Positions 16,012-24,895 are shown, counted from the stretch's first letter. The stretch is 64,000 nt of DNA from Pseudomonas farris (GCF_019145235.1 NZ_JAHSTV010000015.1:80837-144836), one strand, 5' to 3'. A program made the numbers and translations. Notes: generated by a model not told the origin, from the letters alone.

Positions 16012-16539
16012 ATGTTCGAAATCCAGCCAATGAATGCCGAAACCTATCGACGCCAGACGCGACGCAGCACGGTGATCATCGCCCTGATATTCCTGGCGCT
16101 GGCGATGGTGCTGTCCACGGCGGCGGTGGCGCTGTTCGGTGAGCCCGGCGGCGACAATCTGCGTTTTAACGTGGGCGGCGTGTTTGCTGCATTGTTGCTG
16201 ATGGCGGCGCTGATGCGCGGCAAGTTCTGGACCCAGGAATGGATGGCGCCAGCGGTCTACGGTTGGCAGCTCAAACGCAGCCTGATGAGCATCACCAACG
16301 TCATGCACCAAGTGACGGCGGCAGTGGAGAAGGGCGATCCGAGCGCCATGAAGCTGCTGCGTTTTTATCATCTGGGACTGAGCCAGATGCACCAGTTGGA
16401 CGGCAATTCCAGCGACCATAGCCAGCTGGCCCGTGAGATGGATCAGCACAAGGCGCGGATGGAAGCGCTGGGCATCGAGACCGAACAGACGCAATTGAAT
16501 CCGGCCTGGCTTGAGGCGGTGAAGCAGACGCGGATGTAG
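16012..16539 (+). CDS. DUF3087 membrane protein
   Basis: 175 residues; two membrane segments at about residues 20-43 and 52-70, then a long soluble helical part (SITNVMHQVTAAVEKGD, LRFYHLGLSQMHQLDGN). This matches the DUF3087 family of proteobacterial inner-membrane proteins of unknown function. ATG 16012 has AAGGA about 10 nt upstream; ATG 16030 is an alternative. It stands between ppnN (divergent) and the diguanylate cyclase gene (same strand, 150 bp away). Confidence 0.8.
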   Translation: MFEIQPMNAETYRRQTRRSTVIIALIFLALAMVLSTAAVALFGEPGGDNLRFNVGGVFAALLLMAALMRGKFWTQEWMAPAVYGWQLKRSLMSITNVMHQVTAAVEKGDPSAMKLLRFYHLGLSQMHQLDGNSSDHSQLAREMDQHKARMEALGIETEQTQLNPAWLEAVKQTRM

Positions 16540-16689
16540 CCTTACGATCGTTGACGATGAGCATTTTCGTGCAAATCACCTATCGTATTCGTTGATGAGT
16601 CATAGTGGTCCGAGCGCCAGCCACGGCCGGCTGGCGCTAAAAGGGCGAACGGGAAAATTCGCCATGTCATAAGGGATTAAGGGAGCGTC

Positions 16690-18267
16690 ATGGGGCATCC
16701 GTCCGTCAAAGATCGTATTGAAGGCACCCGGCTCGCCACGCCTTGGGTGCCTGGGCAGGTTGAGTCGAAACTCAAGGTTCGATACGCAGTCTTCCTGCTC
16801 GTTGCGGTGTGCCTGTCCATGACGGCCATTGCGATCGGGGAAGGCTGGAACGCGCGTCAGTATCATTTGCGCGACAGTGAAGTGGCGATGTCCAACCTGG
16901 CGCAAACCCTGGCCTCGCAGGCGCAGGCCTCGATCAAGCAGGCCGACACGCTGCTGTTTGCCGTGGTGGACCGTCTCGAAAACGACGGCATGGAACCGGC
17001 GAAAATTCCCAGACTGCAACGTTTGCTCCAGGCCCAGCGCGGTGAACTGGCGCAGATCCATGGGCTGTTCGTTTTCGACGAAGAAGGACGCTGGCTCGCC
17101 GACTCCAATAACGCTGTGCGGGCCAATACCAATAACTCCGATCGTGAATATTTCATCTACCACCGTGATCACCCCGAGCGCGGCCCTCATATCGGTCCAT
17201 CGATAAGAAGTCGTTCGACCGGTGAGTGGGTCATGACCGTGTCACGAAGGATCAATCACGCCGATGGGCGGTTTGCCGGTGTGGTGGCGGCTTCGATCTA
17301 TCTCAACCATTTTCTGGACCTGTACAACAGCATCGACATGGGCAGTAACGGGGTGGTCAATCTGATCACCGACGACGCCCGCATCGTCGTTCGCCGCCCG
17401 TTCAACGAAGCCGAAATCGGTACCAGCGTGGCGCAGGGGCCGCTGTTTACCCAATTGTTGCCCAAGGGCGACTCGGGTACGGCGATCGTCAAATCCTACG
17501 TGGATGGGGTGGAGCGGGTGGTGGGATTTCGACGGGTAGAAGGTTATCCGCTTGTGGTATTTGTCGCGCTCGAAAAGGAAGAAGTCCTGGCCAGTTGGCG
17601 GCAGGAGTCGATACTCAGTGCGGGCATCGTGTCATTACTGCTGGGGTTTCTGGGCGTTCTCGGCTATCGCCTGATCCGCATCATGAAGCAGCAGAATCAT
17701 ATTCAGAACGAATTGCTGGAGGCTCAGGAAAAACTCATTGAGGTCAACCACAGCCTTAAATTGCTGGCTCTGGAGGATGCACTGACCGGGCTCTCCAACC
17801 GGCGGCAATTCGATTTGTTCATCCTGGCGGAAATGGGCCGCGCCAGACGTACCCACACCAGCCTTGCGTTGTTGATGATCGATGTCGATCACTTCAAGAG
17901 TTTCAATGATCACTATGGGCATCTGGCGGGCGATGAGTGTTTGCGCAAGATCAGCACCATCATCACCGACAACATCCAGCGCCCCGGCGATCTTGCTGCC
18001 CGCTTCGGTGGCGAGGAGTTTACGGTGGTGCTGCCCGGCACCGATTATGTGGGGGCGTTTCTGGTGGCGGAAAAGATCCGTCGCGCGGTTCAGCAAACGG
18101 ACATCAAGCATAGCGGCAGCCCCGAAGGCCTGGTCACGGTCAGTATTGGGGTTTGTGCCTACAACCAGACGGCGCAGAGCCAGCCCGAAGACTTGATCGG
18201 CGCAGCAGACAAGGCGCTGTATGTGGCCAAGGCTAGTGGCCGGAACATGAGCGTCATTGCCAACTGA
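16690..18267 (+). CDS. Membrane sensor diguanylate cyclase (dCache-like + GGDEF)
   Basis: 525 residues. An N-terminal membrane segment (about 30-52), a periplasmic double-Cache-like region (about 55-305, with SDREYFIYHRDHPERGPHIG and GEWVMTVSRRI), a second membrane segment (about 312-330), a short coiled linker and a GGDEF domain. The active site is intact as GGEEF at residues 440-444. The product-inhibition I-site RPGD (431-434) sits five residues upstream. No EAL domain is present. It should therefore make c-di-GMP in response to an extracytoplasmic ligand and be feedback-inhibited. It has an AGGGAG ribosome-binding site and no operon partner. Confidence 0.92.
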   Translation: MGHPSVKDRIEGTRLATPWVPGQVESKLKVRYAVFLLVAVCLSMTAIAIGEGWNARQYHLRDSEVAMSNLAQTLASQAQASIKQADTLLFAVVDRLENDGMEPAKIPRLQRLLQAQRGELAQIHGLFVFDEEGRWLADSNNAVRANTNNSDREYFIYHRDHPERGPHIGPSIRSRSTGEWVMTVSRRINHADGRFAGVVAASIYLNHFLDLYNSIDMGSNGVVNLITDDARIVVRRPFNEAEIGTSVAQGPLFTQLLPKGDSGTAIVKSYVDGVERVVGFRRVEGYPLVVFVALEKEEVLASWRQESILSAGIVSLLLGFLGVLGYRLIRIMKQQNHIQNELLEAQEKLIEVNHSLKLLALEDALTGLSNRRQFDLFILAEMGRARRTHTSLALLMIDVDHFKSFNDHYGHLAGDECLRKISTIITDNIQRPGDLAARFGGEEFTVVLPGTDYVGAFLVAEKIRRAVQQTDIKHSGSPEGLVTVSIGVCAYNQTAQSQPEDLIGAADKALYVAKASGRNMSVIAN

Positions 18268-18282
18268 ACTCAGCCAGACCGG

Positions 18283-18669
18283 TTACTGCCCTGAACGAGT
18301 CGGGTGCCGCAATCTCCATAAGCGGATCAGCCGCAGGTAGATCAGCACGTTGATCGCCAGCACCACGCTGCCCAGCCCCAGCTGAATCGTGGGTGTCAGC
18401 CCGGCCGGATAAATAATCGGCCACACGTAATGTTCGATAAAACCGCCGCCGTAGCCGGTTTGGCCGGCCGCATGGCGCATGAGGTTTTCCCAATCGGTCA
18501 GTGGGCACGTCAGGTGGAAAACTTCCACGATCACGCCCCACGCGGCGGCGGGCAGGTGCCACCAGGCCAGGTGGTGCCATTTGAGCACCAGCAGCCCGCC
18601 GAACAGCACGAACAGAATGAACAGCAAGTGAGACAGCACCAGCCCGTCGGCGGCGATTCGGTAAAGCAT
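18283..18669 (-). CDS. DUF2784 membrane protein
   Basis: 128 residues with three or four membrane segments (LVLSHLLFILFVLFGGLLVL, WHLPAAAWGVIVEVFHLTCP, IQLGLGSVVLAINVLIYLRL). The motif LTCPLTDWENLMR followed by YGGGFIEHYVWPIIYP is diagnostic of DUF2784. It is convergent with the diguanylate cyclase gene (15-bp gap). Function unknown. Confidence 0.85.
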   Translation of the reverse strand: MLYRIAADGLVLSHLLFILFVLFGGLLVLKWHHLAWWHLPAAAWGVIVEVFHLTCPLTDWENLMRHAAGQTGYGGGFIEHYVWPIIYPAGLTPTIQLGLGSVVLAINVLIYLRLIRLWRLRHPTRSGQ

Positions 18670-18729
18670 GTCGATTCCCTGAGGCGTTATGTGAATCGCT
18701 CCATGGTACTCGGGCTGGGTGCGTGTGCT

Positions 18730-19605
18730 CTATCGATTGCTGTTTTCAAGCACTGCCAATACTTCTTTCAAGCGCACCGCCGTGGCTTCGCTGCTGCATT
18801 GCATCGGCGCGCGCAGCTCGTCGTGGATCAACCCCTCAAGGGCCAGGGCGGTTTTCACCGGGGCAGGATTGGGCTCGATGAACAGGCTATGAATCATTGG
18901 CAGCAACTGGAAGAAGGTCGTTCGGCCGGCCGCTAACTGGTTGTCGCGGATTTGTTGATACAGCGTCACGAACAGCTCGGGATGAACATGGGCCGAGGCG
19001 GCAATCGCGCCTTTGGCTCCCAGACACAAAGCGCCGAAGATTTGGTTGTCTTCACCGCACAGCACGTCGACTTTGCCGCTGGCGAGCAGCGCAAGAGTGG
19101 TGGCGGGATTGCCGCCGCAGTCCTTGATCGCGACGATCCGCTCATGGGCGACGATCCGGAGCAAGGTTGCCTGCTCGAAGGCTATGCCGGTGCGATAGGG
19201 AATGTCGTAGAGAATGACCGGGATGCTGGACGCATCGGCGACGGTCTTGAAAAAGGCTTCAAGGCCGGCCTGGGACGGGCGGATGTAGTACGGCGGCGGA
19301 ACCAGCAAACCCGCCAGAGAACGGTTCAGGATTTCGCTTTGAAATGTCAGCAATTCGGCAAGGTTGTTGCCGGCCAGGCCCATGACCACACGTTCTGGCG
19401 GAACCAGTTCCAGCACCGCATCGAGCACCGCCAGCTGCTCATGTTTGCCCAGCGCCGCGGCTTCCCCGGTGGTGCCGCAGACCACAATGCCATCGACGCC
19501 TTTTTCCAGCAGGTGACTGACCAGCCGCCGCAACCCGTCGAAGTCGATCGCGCCATGGTGAAACGGCGTAACGATGGGAACCCAGATACCTTGAAACGAT
19601 GACAT
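18730..19605 (-). CDS. Dihydrodipicolinate synthase-like class I aldolase (DapA/NAL family)
   Basis: 291 residues, a complete TIM-barrel of the DHDPS/N-acetylneuraminate lyase superfamily. The GTTGEAAAL motif (pyruvate carboxyl binding), the catalytic-type Tyr in ILYDIPYRTG and the Schiff-base Lys in IVAIKDCGGN are all present. The sequence could be a dapA paralogue, but the isolated location, away from lysine or cell-wall genes, makes a catabolic aldolase equally likely. AGGAG precedes ATG 19605. It diverges from azlCD with a 390-bp spacer between them. Confidence 0.8.
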   Translation of the reverse strand: MSSFQGIWVPIVTPFHHGAIDFDGLRRLVSHLLEKGVDGIVVCGTTGEAAALGKHEQLAVLDAVLELVPPERVVMGLAGNNLAELLTFQSEILNRSLAGLLVPPPYYIRPSQAGLEAFFKTVADASSIPVILYDIPYRTGIAFEQATLLRIVAHERIVAIKDCGGNPATTLALLASGKVDVLCGEDNQIFGALCLGAKGAIAASAHVHPELFVTLYQQIRDNQLAAGRTTFFQLLPMIHSLFIEPNPAPVKTALALEGLIHDELRAPMQCSSEATAVRLKEVLAVLENSNR

Positions 19606-19732
19606 GCACTTTCTCCTGAAGGTTGACCGATTTCGTCACCGTCAGAAGCGTAGAAGGAAGTCAGCAAGAAGGAGGGAGTTTCCGCCGCGCTCAATGTCCT
19701 GTCAGCTCATCTGACGGGACAGCGCGCCCCGG

Positions 19733-19837
19733 TCACATGAGCGACTGTTTCTTGGATTTAAGGGCGTGCGCAACGCAACCTTGCGCCTTGGCATTCAAGC
19801 CAATGACGACAGTGTTGAGGTTGAAGGTTGCGGACAT
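19733..19837 (-). CDS. Possible 34-residue micro-protein in the dapA-like/azlC spacer
   Basis: The 393-bp gap between the divergent aldolase and azlC genes has no established gene. On the minus strand a 34-codon frame reads MSATFNLNTVVIGLNAKAQG then CVAHALKSKKQSLM, with an AGGGTG about 9 nt before its ATG. The composition is protein-like, but the evidence is only an open frame with a weak ribosome-binding site. The rest of the gap holds a small CCTGTCAG/CTGACGGG hairpin near 19700 and nothing else recognised. Confidence 0.25.
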   Translation of the reverse strand: MSATFNLNTVVIGLNAKAQGCVAHALKSKKQSLM

Positions 19838-19998
19838 GGTTGCTTACACCCTGAATGAGGTGCTCAGTTTTAAAAGTCGGCGCGATGTTTGTCAATCTCG
19901 AAAATCAGCACCGGTCGCGTGCAAGTGCGCAAGATTGTTCAAGCCATCCGCCACGACTGCTGGCACAGTCTGAGGTCTTTCCCTGGTTGTAGAGCGTT

Positions 19999-20697
19999 AT
20001 GTCCAACTCACTCATGCCGCGCAGTGCATTCCTTCGCGGTGCCGCGGCCATCATGCCGTTGTCCCTGGCGACCGCGCCTTGGGGGCTGCTGGCCGGTTCC
20101 ATGGCCATCGAGGCCAATCTCACACCGCTGCAAGGCCAGGGGCTGTCGAGCATCGTGTTTGCCGGCGCGGCTCAATTGGTCGCCATCGGCATGCTCAAGG
20201 GCGGCGCCGGGGTCTTTTCGATTCTGCTGACCACGTTGTTGCTGACTTCCCAGCATTTGCTTTACGGGATGAGCATGCGTTCGGTGATTTCCCCGTTGCC
20301 GGGCCGCTGGCGTGTGGGGCTGGGCTTTTTGCTCACCGACGAGTTATTCGCCCTGACCAGTCAGCATGACAAACAGCAGTTCAATCGCTGGTATGCCTTG
20401 GGCGTGGGCCTGACGTTTTACATCGCCTGGAATCTCTTCACTCTGGCGGGCATTGTGCTGGGCAGCAGCATTCCGGGTCTTGAACACCTGGGGCTGGACT
20501 TCTCTATCGCGGCGACCTTTATCGCCTTGATCACACCCGTGGTGCGCAACGTTCCGACGGTGGTCTGCGTGGCGGTCTCACTGTTCTGTTCGGTGCTGTT
20601 CAGCTATTGGCAATGGGGCTCGGCCTTGGTGCTGTCGGGGTTGGCGGGCATGACCGCAGGCTTTATCTGCAACAAACTCTATGTGGGGCGCACATGA
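19999..20697 (+). CDS. azlC: AzlC-family branched-chain amino acid exporter, large subunit
   Basis: 232 residues, about seven membrane segments. The opening FLRGAAAIMPLSLATAPWGL and the segment GAAQLVAIGMLKGGAGVFSI followed by SQHLLYGMSMR are typical of AzlC. The partner AzlD gene overlaps its stop by 4 bp, so the two-component exporter (AzlCD, known in Bacillus for azaleucine resistance and branched-chain amino-acid efflux) is complete. Regulation is unclear; many azlCD pairs adjoin a regulator gene but none is visible here. Confidence 0.9.
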   Translation: MSNSLMPRSAFLRGAAAIMPLSLATAPWGLLAGSMAIEANLTPLQGQGLSSIVFAGAAQLVAIGMLKGGAGVFSILLTTLLLTSQHLLYGMSMRSVISPLPGRWRVGLGFLLTDELFALTSQHDKQQFNRWYALGVGLTFYIAWNLFTLAGIVLGSSIPGLEHLGLDFSIAATFIALITPVVRNVPTVVCVAVSLFCSVLFSYWQWGSALVLSGLAGMTAGFICNKLYVGRT

Positions 20698-21008
20698 TGG
20701 TCTGGGCTGTAATTATCGGGATGGGCCTGCTGGTGTTCCTGAACCGCTACGTATTTCTTGAGCCTCGACTGCCGGTGCGCTTGAGCAGCAATGCCCGGCA
20801 ATTCCTCGGTTTCGCGGTCCCGGGCATGCTTACAGCAATCTGCGGACCGATCGTGTTCATGCCCGACAAGCAGCTGAACCTGCAGTGGGACAACCCCTAT
20901 CTGATCAGTTCGCTGGTGGCCGTGGGTCTGGTGCTTTACACCCGCAACACCTTGCTCAGCATGTTGTTGAGCATGGGGTTCTTCTTTTTGCTGCGATGGT
21001 GGCTCTGA
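20694..21008 (+). CDS. azlD: AzlD-family branched-chain amino acid exporter, small subunit
   Basis: 104 residues with four membrane segments, including the family motif GMGLLVFLNRYVFLEPRLPV and a C-terminal LLSMLLSMGFFFLLRWWL. ATG 20694 overlaps the azlC stop (ATGATG), indicating translational coupling. It forms the exporter with AzlC in the inner membrane. Confidence 0.9.
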   Translation: MMVWAVIIGMGLLVFLNRYVFLEPRLPVRLSSNARQFLGFAVPGMLTAICGPIVFMPDKQLNLQWDNPYLISSLVAVGLVLYTRNTLLSMLLSMGFFFLLRWWL

Positions 21009-21075
21009 GTCGTCTTATCCGAAACTGTTCTACGCTTAAAAAAGATGACTGATCTTTTGAGGAAGGGAGGTGGAC

Positions 21076-21234
21076 ATGGCCACTGAACCAACGCGTCCGG
21101 ACCCGGATGAGGACACCGATGAACCGACGGAGGAGGAACTCGAGCGCCAGAGACGTTCGAGGCCGGACTGGAAGCATCCTGACGACGGTAAAGAACTGTC
21201 GGACCGCGACCAGGAGCGCCCGTTGAAACCCTGA
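21076..21234 (+). CDS. 52-residue highly charged small protein
   Basis: ATG 21076 follows a strong ribosome-binding site (GGAAGGGAGGTGG) and opens a 52-codon frame. The product starts MATEPTRPDPDEDTDEPTEE, then ELERQRRSRPDWKHPDD and ends with QERPLKP. It is acidic at the N-terminus, mixed-charge elsewhere, with no hydrophobic segment, so it is probably disordered. It is followed 16 bp later by a good terminator, so it is a complete small transcription unit or the tail of azlCD. The function is unknown. Confidence 0.7.
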   Translation: MATEPTRPDPDEDTDEPTEEELERQRRSRPDWKHPDDGKELSDRDQERPLKP

Positions 21235-21250
21235 CAGATCTGCACATGCC

Positions 21251-21283
21251 AAAGCCCCGCCATAGATAGTGGGGCTTTTTAAT
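21251..21283 (+). terminator. Rho-independent terminator
   Basis: AAAGCCCC-gccatagatagt-GGGGCTTTTT followed by T-rich sequence, 16 bp after the stop of the 52-residue gene; it ends the azlCD/small-gene transcript. Confidence 0.85.
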
Positions 21284-21306
21284 TTCCGATGCCTGAAATG
21301 CAATCA

Positions 21307-21400
21307 CCTGTGGGAGCGGGCTTGCTCGCGAATACGGTGTGTCATTCAGCATTGATTTTGACTGTCACACCGCTTTCGCGAGCAAGCCCGCTCCCACAGG
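21307..21400. repeat. REP doublet
   Basis: Inverted common REP pair (about 21307-21334 and 21371-21400) between the terminator and the frameshifted binding-protein gene. The remaining 180 bp to 21581 are AT-rich and probably hold that gene's promoter. Confidence 0.9.
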
Positions 21401-21580
21401 GAAGAGGAGGCAATCCCCCCGCCGCGCTCATCGGGATGTACCGGGAAATGCAGTTTGTTGAGCCACTGTTGCTGGGTAAGCACTCACTGTTCCCGGTCAT
21501 GAGCTTATGCATAAATAGAATTTAAAATTGCACCTGTAAGAGCGTTATGGTCTATAAAAATAACCCTCCAGGAGCCCCGG

Positions 21581-22527
21581 ATGAACCTGTCCCGATACCT
21601 GCGCGGTCTGTTGACCAGCGCCCTGTTTGCCGCGCCTTTGACCTACGCTGCCGATCCTGTGGTGTTGCACATCGGCGATCAGAATTACTACAACATTCGC
21701 GCCTCGGTGGAAGCGTCGGTGTGTTGGAAGGGGCGCCCTATACCGTCGACTGGAAGCACTTTCAGGCCGCTGCGCCGCTGGCCGAAGCGCTGAACACCGG
21801 CGCATTGGACCTGGGTTTTCTCGGTGATTCAGGTTTTCTGTTTCTGGCCGCCAAACAGGCGCCAGTGAAGCTGATCGGTGTGTCGCGGCAGAACCCGGAC
21901 ACCATCGCCTTGCTGGTGCCCAAGGACTCGCCGGTCAAAACCATCGCCGACCTCAAGGGCAAGAAAGTCGCTTACTGGCCCGGCGCCTGGAGCCAGCAGT
22001 TGACCCTGCGCGCCTTGGAACAAGCCGATTTGCCGGATAACTACGTCGACTTCATCAAACTGATGCCGATTGACGCCGCCGCCGCGTTACCCCAAGGCAG
22101 CATCGATGCGTTTCCGGTCTGGGAACCCTACATTTCCCAGCAGATTCTGTTCTCCGGCGCCCGGCCGATTCTCACCGCCAAAAACCTGATGCCCGGCCTG
22201 AGCGCCATCGCCGCTTCGACGCCTTCGATCGACAGCAAGCGCGAAGCCATTGCCGACTTCCTGGGGCGCCTGAAAAAGGCCCGGGCCTGGGTCGACACCC
22301 ACTCCGACGAGTACGCCGATCTCTGGGCGAAAAAGGCCAACCTTGATCAGAACGTGTCACGTCATTGGTTGCGCCAGGCGCACATGACCGTTGGCCCGGT
22401 GGATCAACAAGCCGCGGCGGATCTGCAAAGCACTGCGGACTTCCTGTTCAAGGTCAAGGCATTGCCGGCCGCCTTGGCGACGGCACCGATTATCGACAGC
22501 TCGTTCCAGCAGGCGCTGACGCAATAA
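21581..22527 (+). pseudogene. Frameshifted ABC transporter substrate-binding protein (SsuA/TauA-like)
   Basis: The coding sequence is split over two frames. ATG 21581 (ribosome-binding site CAGGAG) gives a signal peptide and mature start ending ADPVVLHIGDQNYYNIRASV. The homologous continuation VLEGAPYTVDWKHFQAAAPL starts in another frame after about base 21720. The DNA reads GCGTCGGTGTGTTGG where a family member would need one extra G (TCG GGT GTG TTG). After the shift the rest is intact, with KGKKVAYWPGAWSQQLTLRA, FPVWEPYISQQILF and an ordinary end. It is an NMT1/SsuA-type periplasmic protein for aliphatic sulfonates or similar compounds. No permease or ATPase gene adjoins it. It is a recent pseudogene or a sequencing error. 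Confidence 0.82.
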
Positions 22528-22696
22528 CCGAAAATCGAAGGCATAACGCGAGTCCGGGAGCGGGCGCTGGAACCAAACACTGTGTACCCTTATCCAACCT
22601 CGGCTTGCAGCGATCTGCAGGCCGGTCGAGGGATGAATGGGCGAGGGGTTTTTGCCATTAAACGTGATGACCGCAAGGTCTGGTCCAAGGCAAAAC

Positions 22697-23596
22697 ATGA
22701 AGCAGCTAGTCAAGGTTCTCTCCGCGTTCGCCATCGCAGTCGGCTTGTTTGGCTGCATCGCCGCGCCCATTGAAATGACGCCGCAGACGCAACAGGGTCT
22801 GCGCACGCAAGCGCCGATCCGCTTTCTGCTGACCTTCGACGACGGACCCAGCGCGTCCGGTTTTTACAACCCGACCGTCACCGTGCTCGACAGCCTCGCG
22901 CGCAATCCGCTGCAGCCCGACATTAAAGCCGTATTCTTCGTGCAGACCCGTGACTCACGCGCCGGCGGCAGTGAAGCGGGTCGACAGATCATGCGTCGCG
23001 AGCATGCCGAAGGTCACCTGCTGGGTTTCCACACCGCCACGCGCCGGCACACCAACCATCGTTCACTGGACCCGGAAGAACTGGAGCAGTCGCTCACTGA
23101 TGGCGGCGCAGACATCGCCGCGATCACTAGCGCTGCGCCGACCCTGGTCCGTCCGCCGTTCTGGAACTACGACAAGCGCACCTTTGCGGCCTATCAACAG
23201 CATGGCATGCACGTATTGCTGACCGACCTGAGCGCCAATGACGGCAAGATCTGGGGCTTCAACGCCAGCCCCCGTCGGCGGGCCAATATGCTGCGGCAAC
23301 TGTCCGAAGTCCGCGAGCGCATCGCCCTCGGCGAGTTGCCGACGGTGGACGGGGTGATTCCGGTAGTAGTGACCTTTCATGATCTCAATCGTTACACCGC
23401 CCGGCATACCCGGGAATACCTGCAAATTCTCCTCGACAGTGCCAGTGCCACAGGCCTGGTCACGGCGCAGAAAGCGTTTTACGACGACACGGCAGCACTG
23501 CAGCGGGCGGCCATGGCGCGTACTGTCCGTGACAGTTCTGAGGCGGTTGAGCTACCAGGGATCTGGAACTGGTTGTGGGACGGGGATGCTCACTGA
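22697..23596 (+). CDS. Lipoprotein polysaccharide deacetylase (NodB domain)
   Basis: 299 residues from ATG 22697. The signal sequence ends in a lipobox, GLFGC, with lipidated Cys at residue 20. The NodB motif 1 is TFDDGPS (46-52), motif 2 is GFHTATRRHTNH, slightly longer than the usual HSxxH, and motif 3-like VRPPFWNYDKRT follows. It should be a membrane-anchored metal-dependent N-deacetylase acting on envelope or exported polysaccharide. The frame extends upstream to 22637, but the lipobox fits only the start at 22697. It is a single gene. Confidence 0.82.
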   Translation: MKQLVKVLSAFAIAVGLFGCIAAPIEMTPQTQQGLRTQAPIRFLLTFDDGPSASGFYNPTVTVLDSLARNPLQPDIKAVFFVQTRDSRAGGSEAGRQIMRREHAEGHLLGFHTATRRHTNHRSLDPEELEQSLTDGGADIAAITSAAPTLVRPPFWNYDKRTFAAYQQHGMHVLLTDLSANDGKIWGFNASPRRRANMLRQLSEVRERIALGELPTVDGVIPVVVTFHDLNRYTARHTREYLQILLDSASATGLVTAQKAFYDDTAALQRAAMARTVRDSSEAVELPGIWNWLWDGDAH

Positions 23597-23634
23597 GGGA
23601 TGTCGGGACGATTAACTGTTCAAAGTGAGAAGTA

Positions 23635-23653
23635 GCTAACACTAATTGTTAGC
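23635..23653 (+). terminator. Hairpin downstream of the deacetylase gene
   Basis: GCTAACA-CTAAT-TGTTAGC is a perfect 7-bp stem 39 bp after the deacetylase stop. It has no following U-run, so intrinsic termination is doubtful. Confidence 0.35.
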
Positions 23654-23730
23654 GTTCGCTGGCGCGGGTTTATTGAAGTTGATCTACGCTGAGTGGATCC
23701 AATCGGAAAACCGTCCCGAGGGCGCTCGCC

Positions 23731-23982
23731 ATGGTTCCAGTTCCCCAGCTTTGCAGCATTGTGGAGTCCGGTTTCAAACCGCTGTCCTGCGAATGCACCG
23801 TGAATCGCGATGAAACGTTGCGGATCAAGGTCTTCGATCGCACCACCGGGCGGATTGAGCTGTTGATCACCGGCGTGTCGCCAGACGAGTTGACCAGTGT
23901 CCGCGATATTTCCAACCTGATCGGCGAACTTCGCACGGAAATGCGCGCCGGGCGCCGAGCCTTCGCTGGTGTAATGGCCTAG
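23731..23982 (+). CDS. DUF1652 small protein
   Basis: 83 residues; LCSIVESGFKPLSCECTVNR and the ITGVSPDELTSVRDISNLIG segment match DUF1652, a Pseudomonas family of unknown function often present in several copies. It is convergent with catR. Both genes share the CTAG at 23979-23982 as overlapping stop codons. Confidence 0.82.
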   Translation: MVPVPQLCSIVESGFKPLSCECTVNRDETLRIKVFDRTTGRIELLITGVSPDELTSVRDISNLIGELRTEMRAGRRAFAGVMA

Positions 23983-24869
23983 GGGCTGTCGCGCGGCAGC
24001 AGTTCATCGATCATCTGCAAACAATGATTCAACCCCGGCGATACATCGCCCACGCGCCTGCTGAGGATGATCGGCGAGGTGGCGTTGTCTTCCAGCACCG
24101 GGGTGAAGCCAATGTCGTCGCGGTGCAGCAACTGCACTGAGGCTGGTACCAGCGTTACCCCGATTCCCGCCCCCACCAGACCGATTGCTGTTTGCAGCTC
24201 GTTGGTCCATTGCGCCACGTTGATGTGTACGCCATAGGATTCGAATAACGCGATCACATGATCGGCGTAACTGGGGCGCGGGTTGCCGGGGTAGAGCACG
24301 AAGGGTTCTTTTGCCAGTTCACGAAGGCTGATCGGCCCGGCCAGTAATGGATGGCCGGCGGGGAGGGCGGCGACCAGCCGGTCTTCAGTCAAAACAGTCT
24401 GGATGATCGCCGGGTCGTCGATGCGGATTCGCCCGAAACCAATGTCGATGCGCCCGGCCTTGAGCGCCTGCACCTGTTGCAACGTGGTCATTTCCGAGAG
24501 CCCCAACTCAAGCGCCAGCGGCTCACCGCTGCGCAGTCGGCGGATCAGTTCCGGCAGCACGCCATAGAGGGTCGATGGCGCAAAGCCGATGCCCAGCCAG
24601 GTCTTTTCACCCAAACCAATCCGTCGTGTGTTGTCGCAAACCTTGCCCAACTGTTCGAGCAGGGCGGTGGAATGTTCATGGAAAAACCGTCCGGCGTCGG
24701 TCAGCTTCAGCGGTCGGCCGCGCTCCAGCAGAAGCACCCCGAGTTCGTCTTCCAGCTGCTGAATCTGCCGGCTCAGCGGTGGTTGGGCGATGTGCAGCAG
24801 TTCGGCGGCTCGGGTGAAGTTGAGGGTTTGAGCCAACACCTGAAAATACCGCAGGTGACGCAGTTCCAT
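23979..24869 (-). CDS. catR: LysR-type regulator of the cat genes (CatR)
   Basis: 296 residues with an N-terminal winged helix-turn-helix (MELRHLRYFQVLAQTLNFTR, then LLHIAQPPLSRQIQQLEDEL) and a C-terminal effector domain. The divergent position next to catB-catC-catA and the helix sequence fit CatR/CatM/BenM. These respond to cis,cis-muconate and activate catBCA. A frame extension upstream is rejected because it runs into the catB leader. The operator ATAC-N7-GTAT at 24896 lies in the shared 127-bp spacer and probably serves both activation of catB and autorepression. Confidence 0.9.
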   Translation of the reverse strand: MELRHLRYFQVLAQTLNFTRAAELLHIAQPPLSRQIQQLEDELGVLLLERGRPLKLTDAGRFFHEHSTALLEQLGKVCDNTRRIGLGEKTWLGIGFAPSTLYGVLPELIRRLRSGEPLALELGLSEMTTLQQVQALKAGRIDIGFGRIRIDDPAIIQTVLTEDRLVAALPAGHPLLAGPISLRELAKEPFVLYPGNPRPSYADHVIALFESYGVHINVAQWTNELQTAIGLVGAGIGVTLVPASVQLLHRDDIGFTPVLEDNATSPIILSRRVGDVSPGLNHCLQMIDELLPRDSP

Positions 24870-24895
24870 GAGGCCTCCGGACGTTGATCTGTTGA

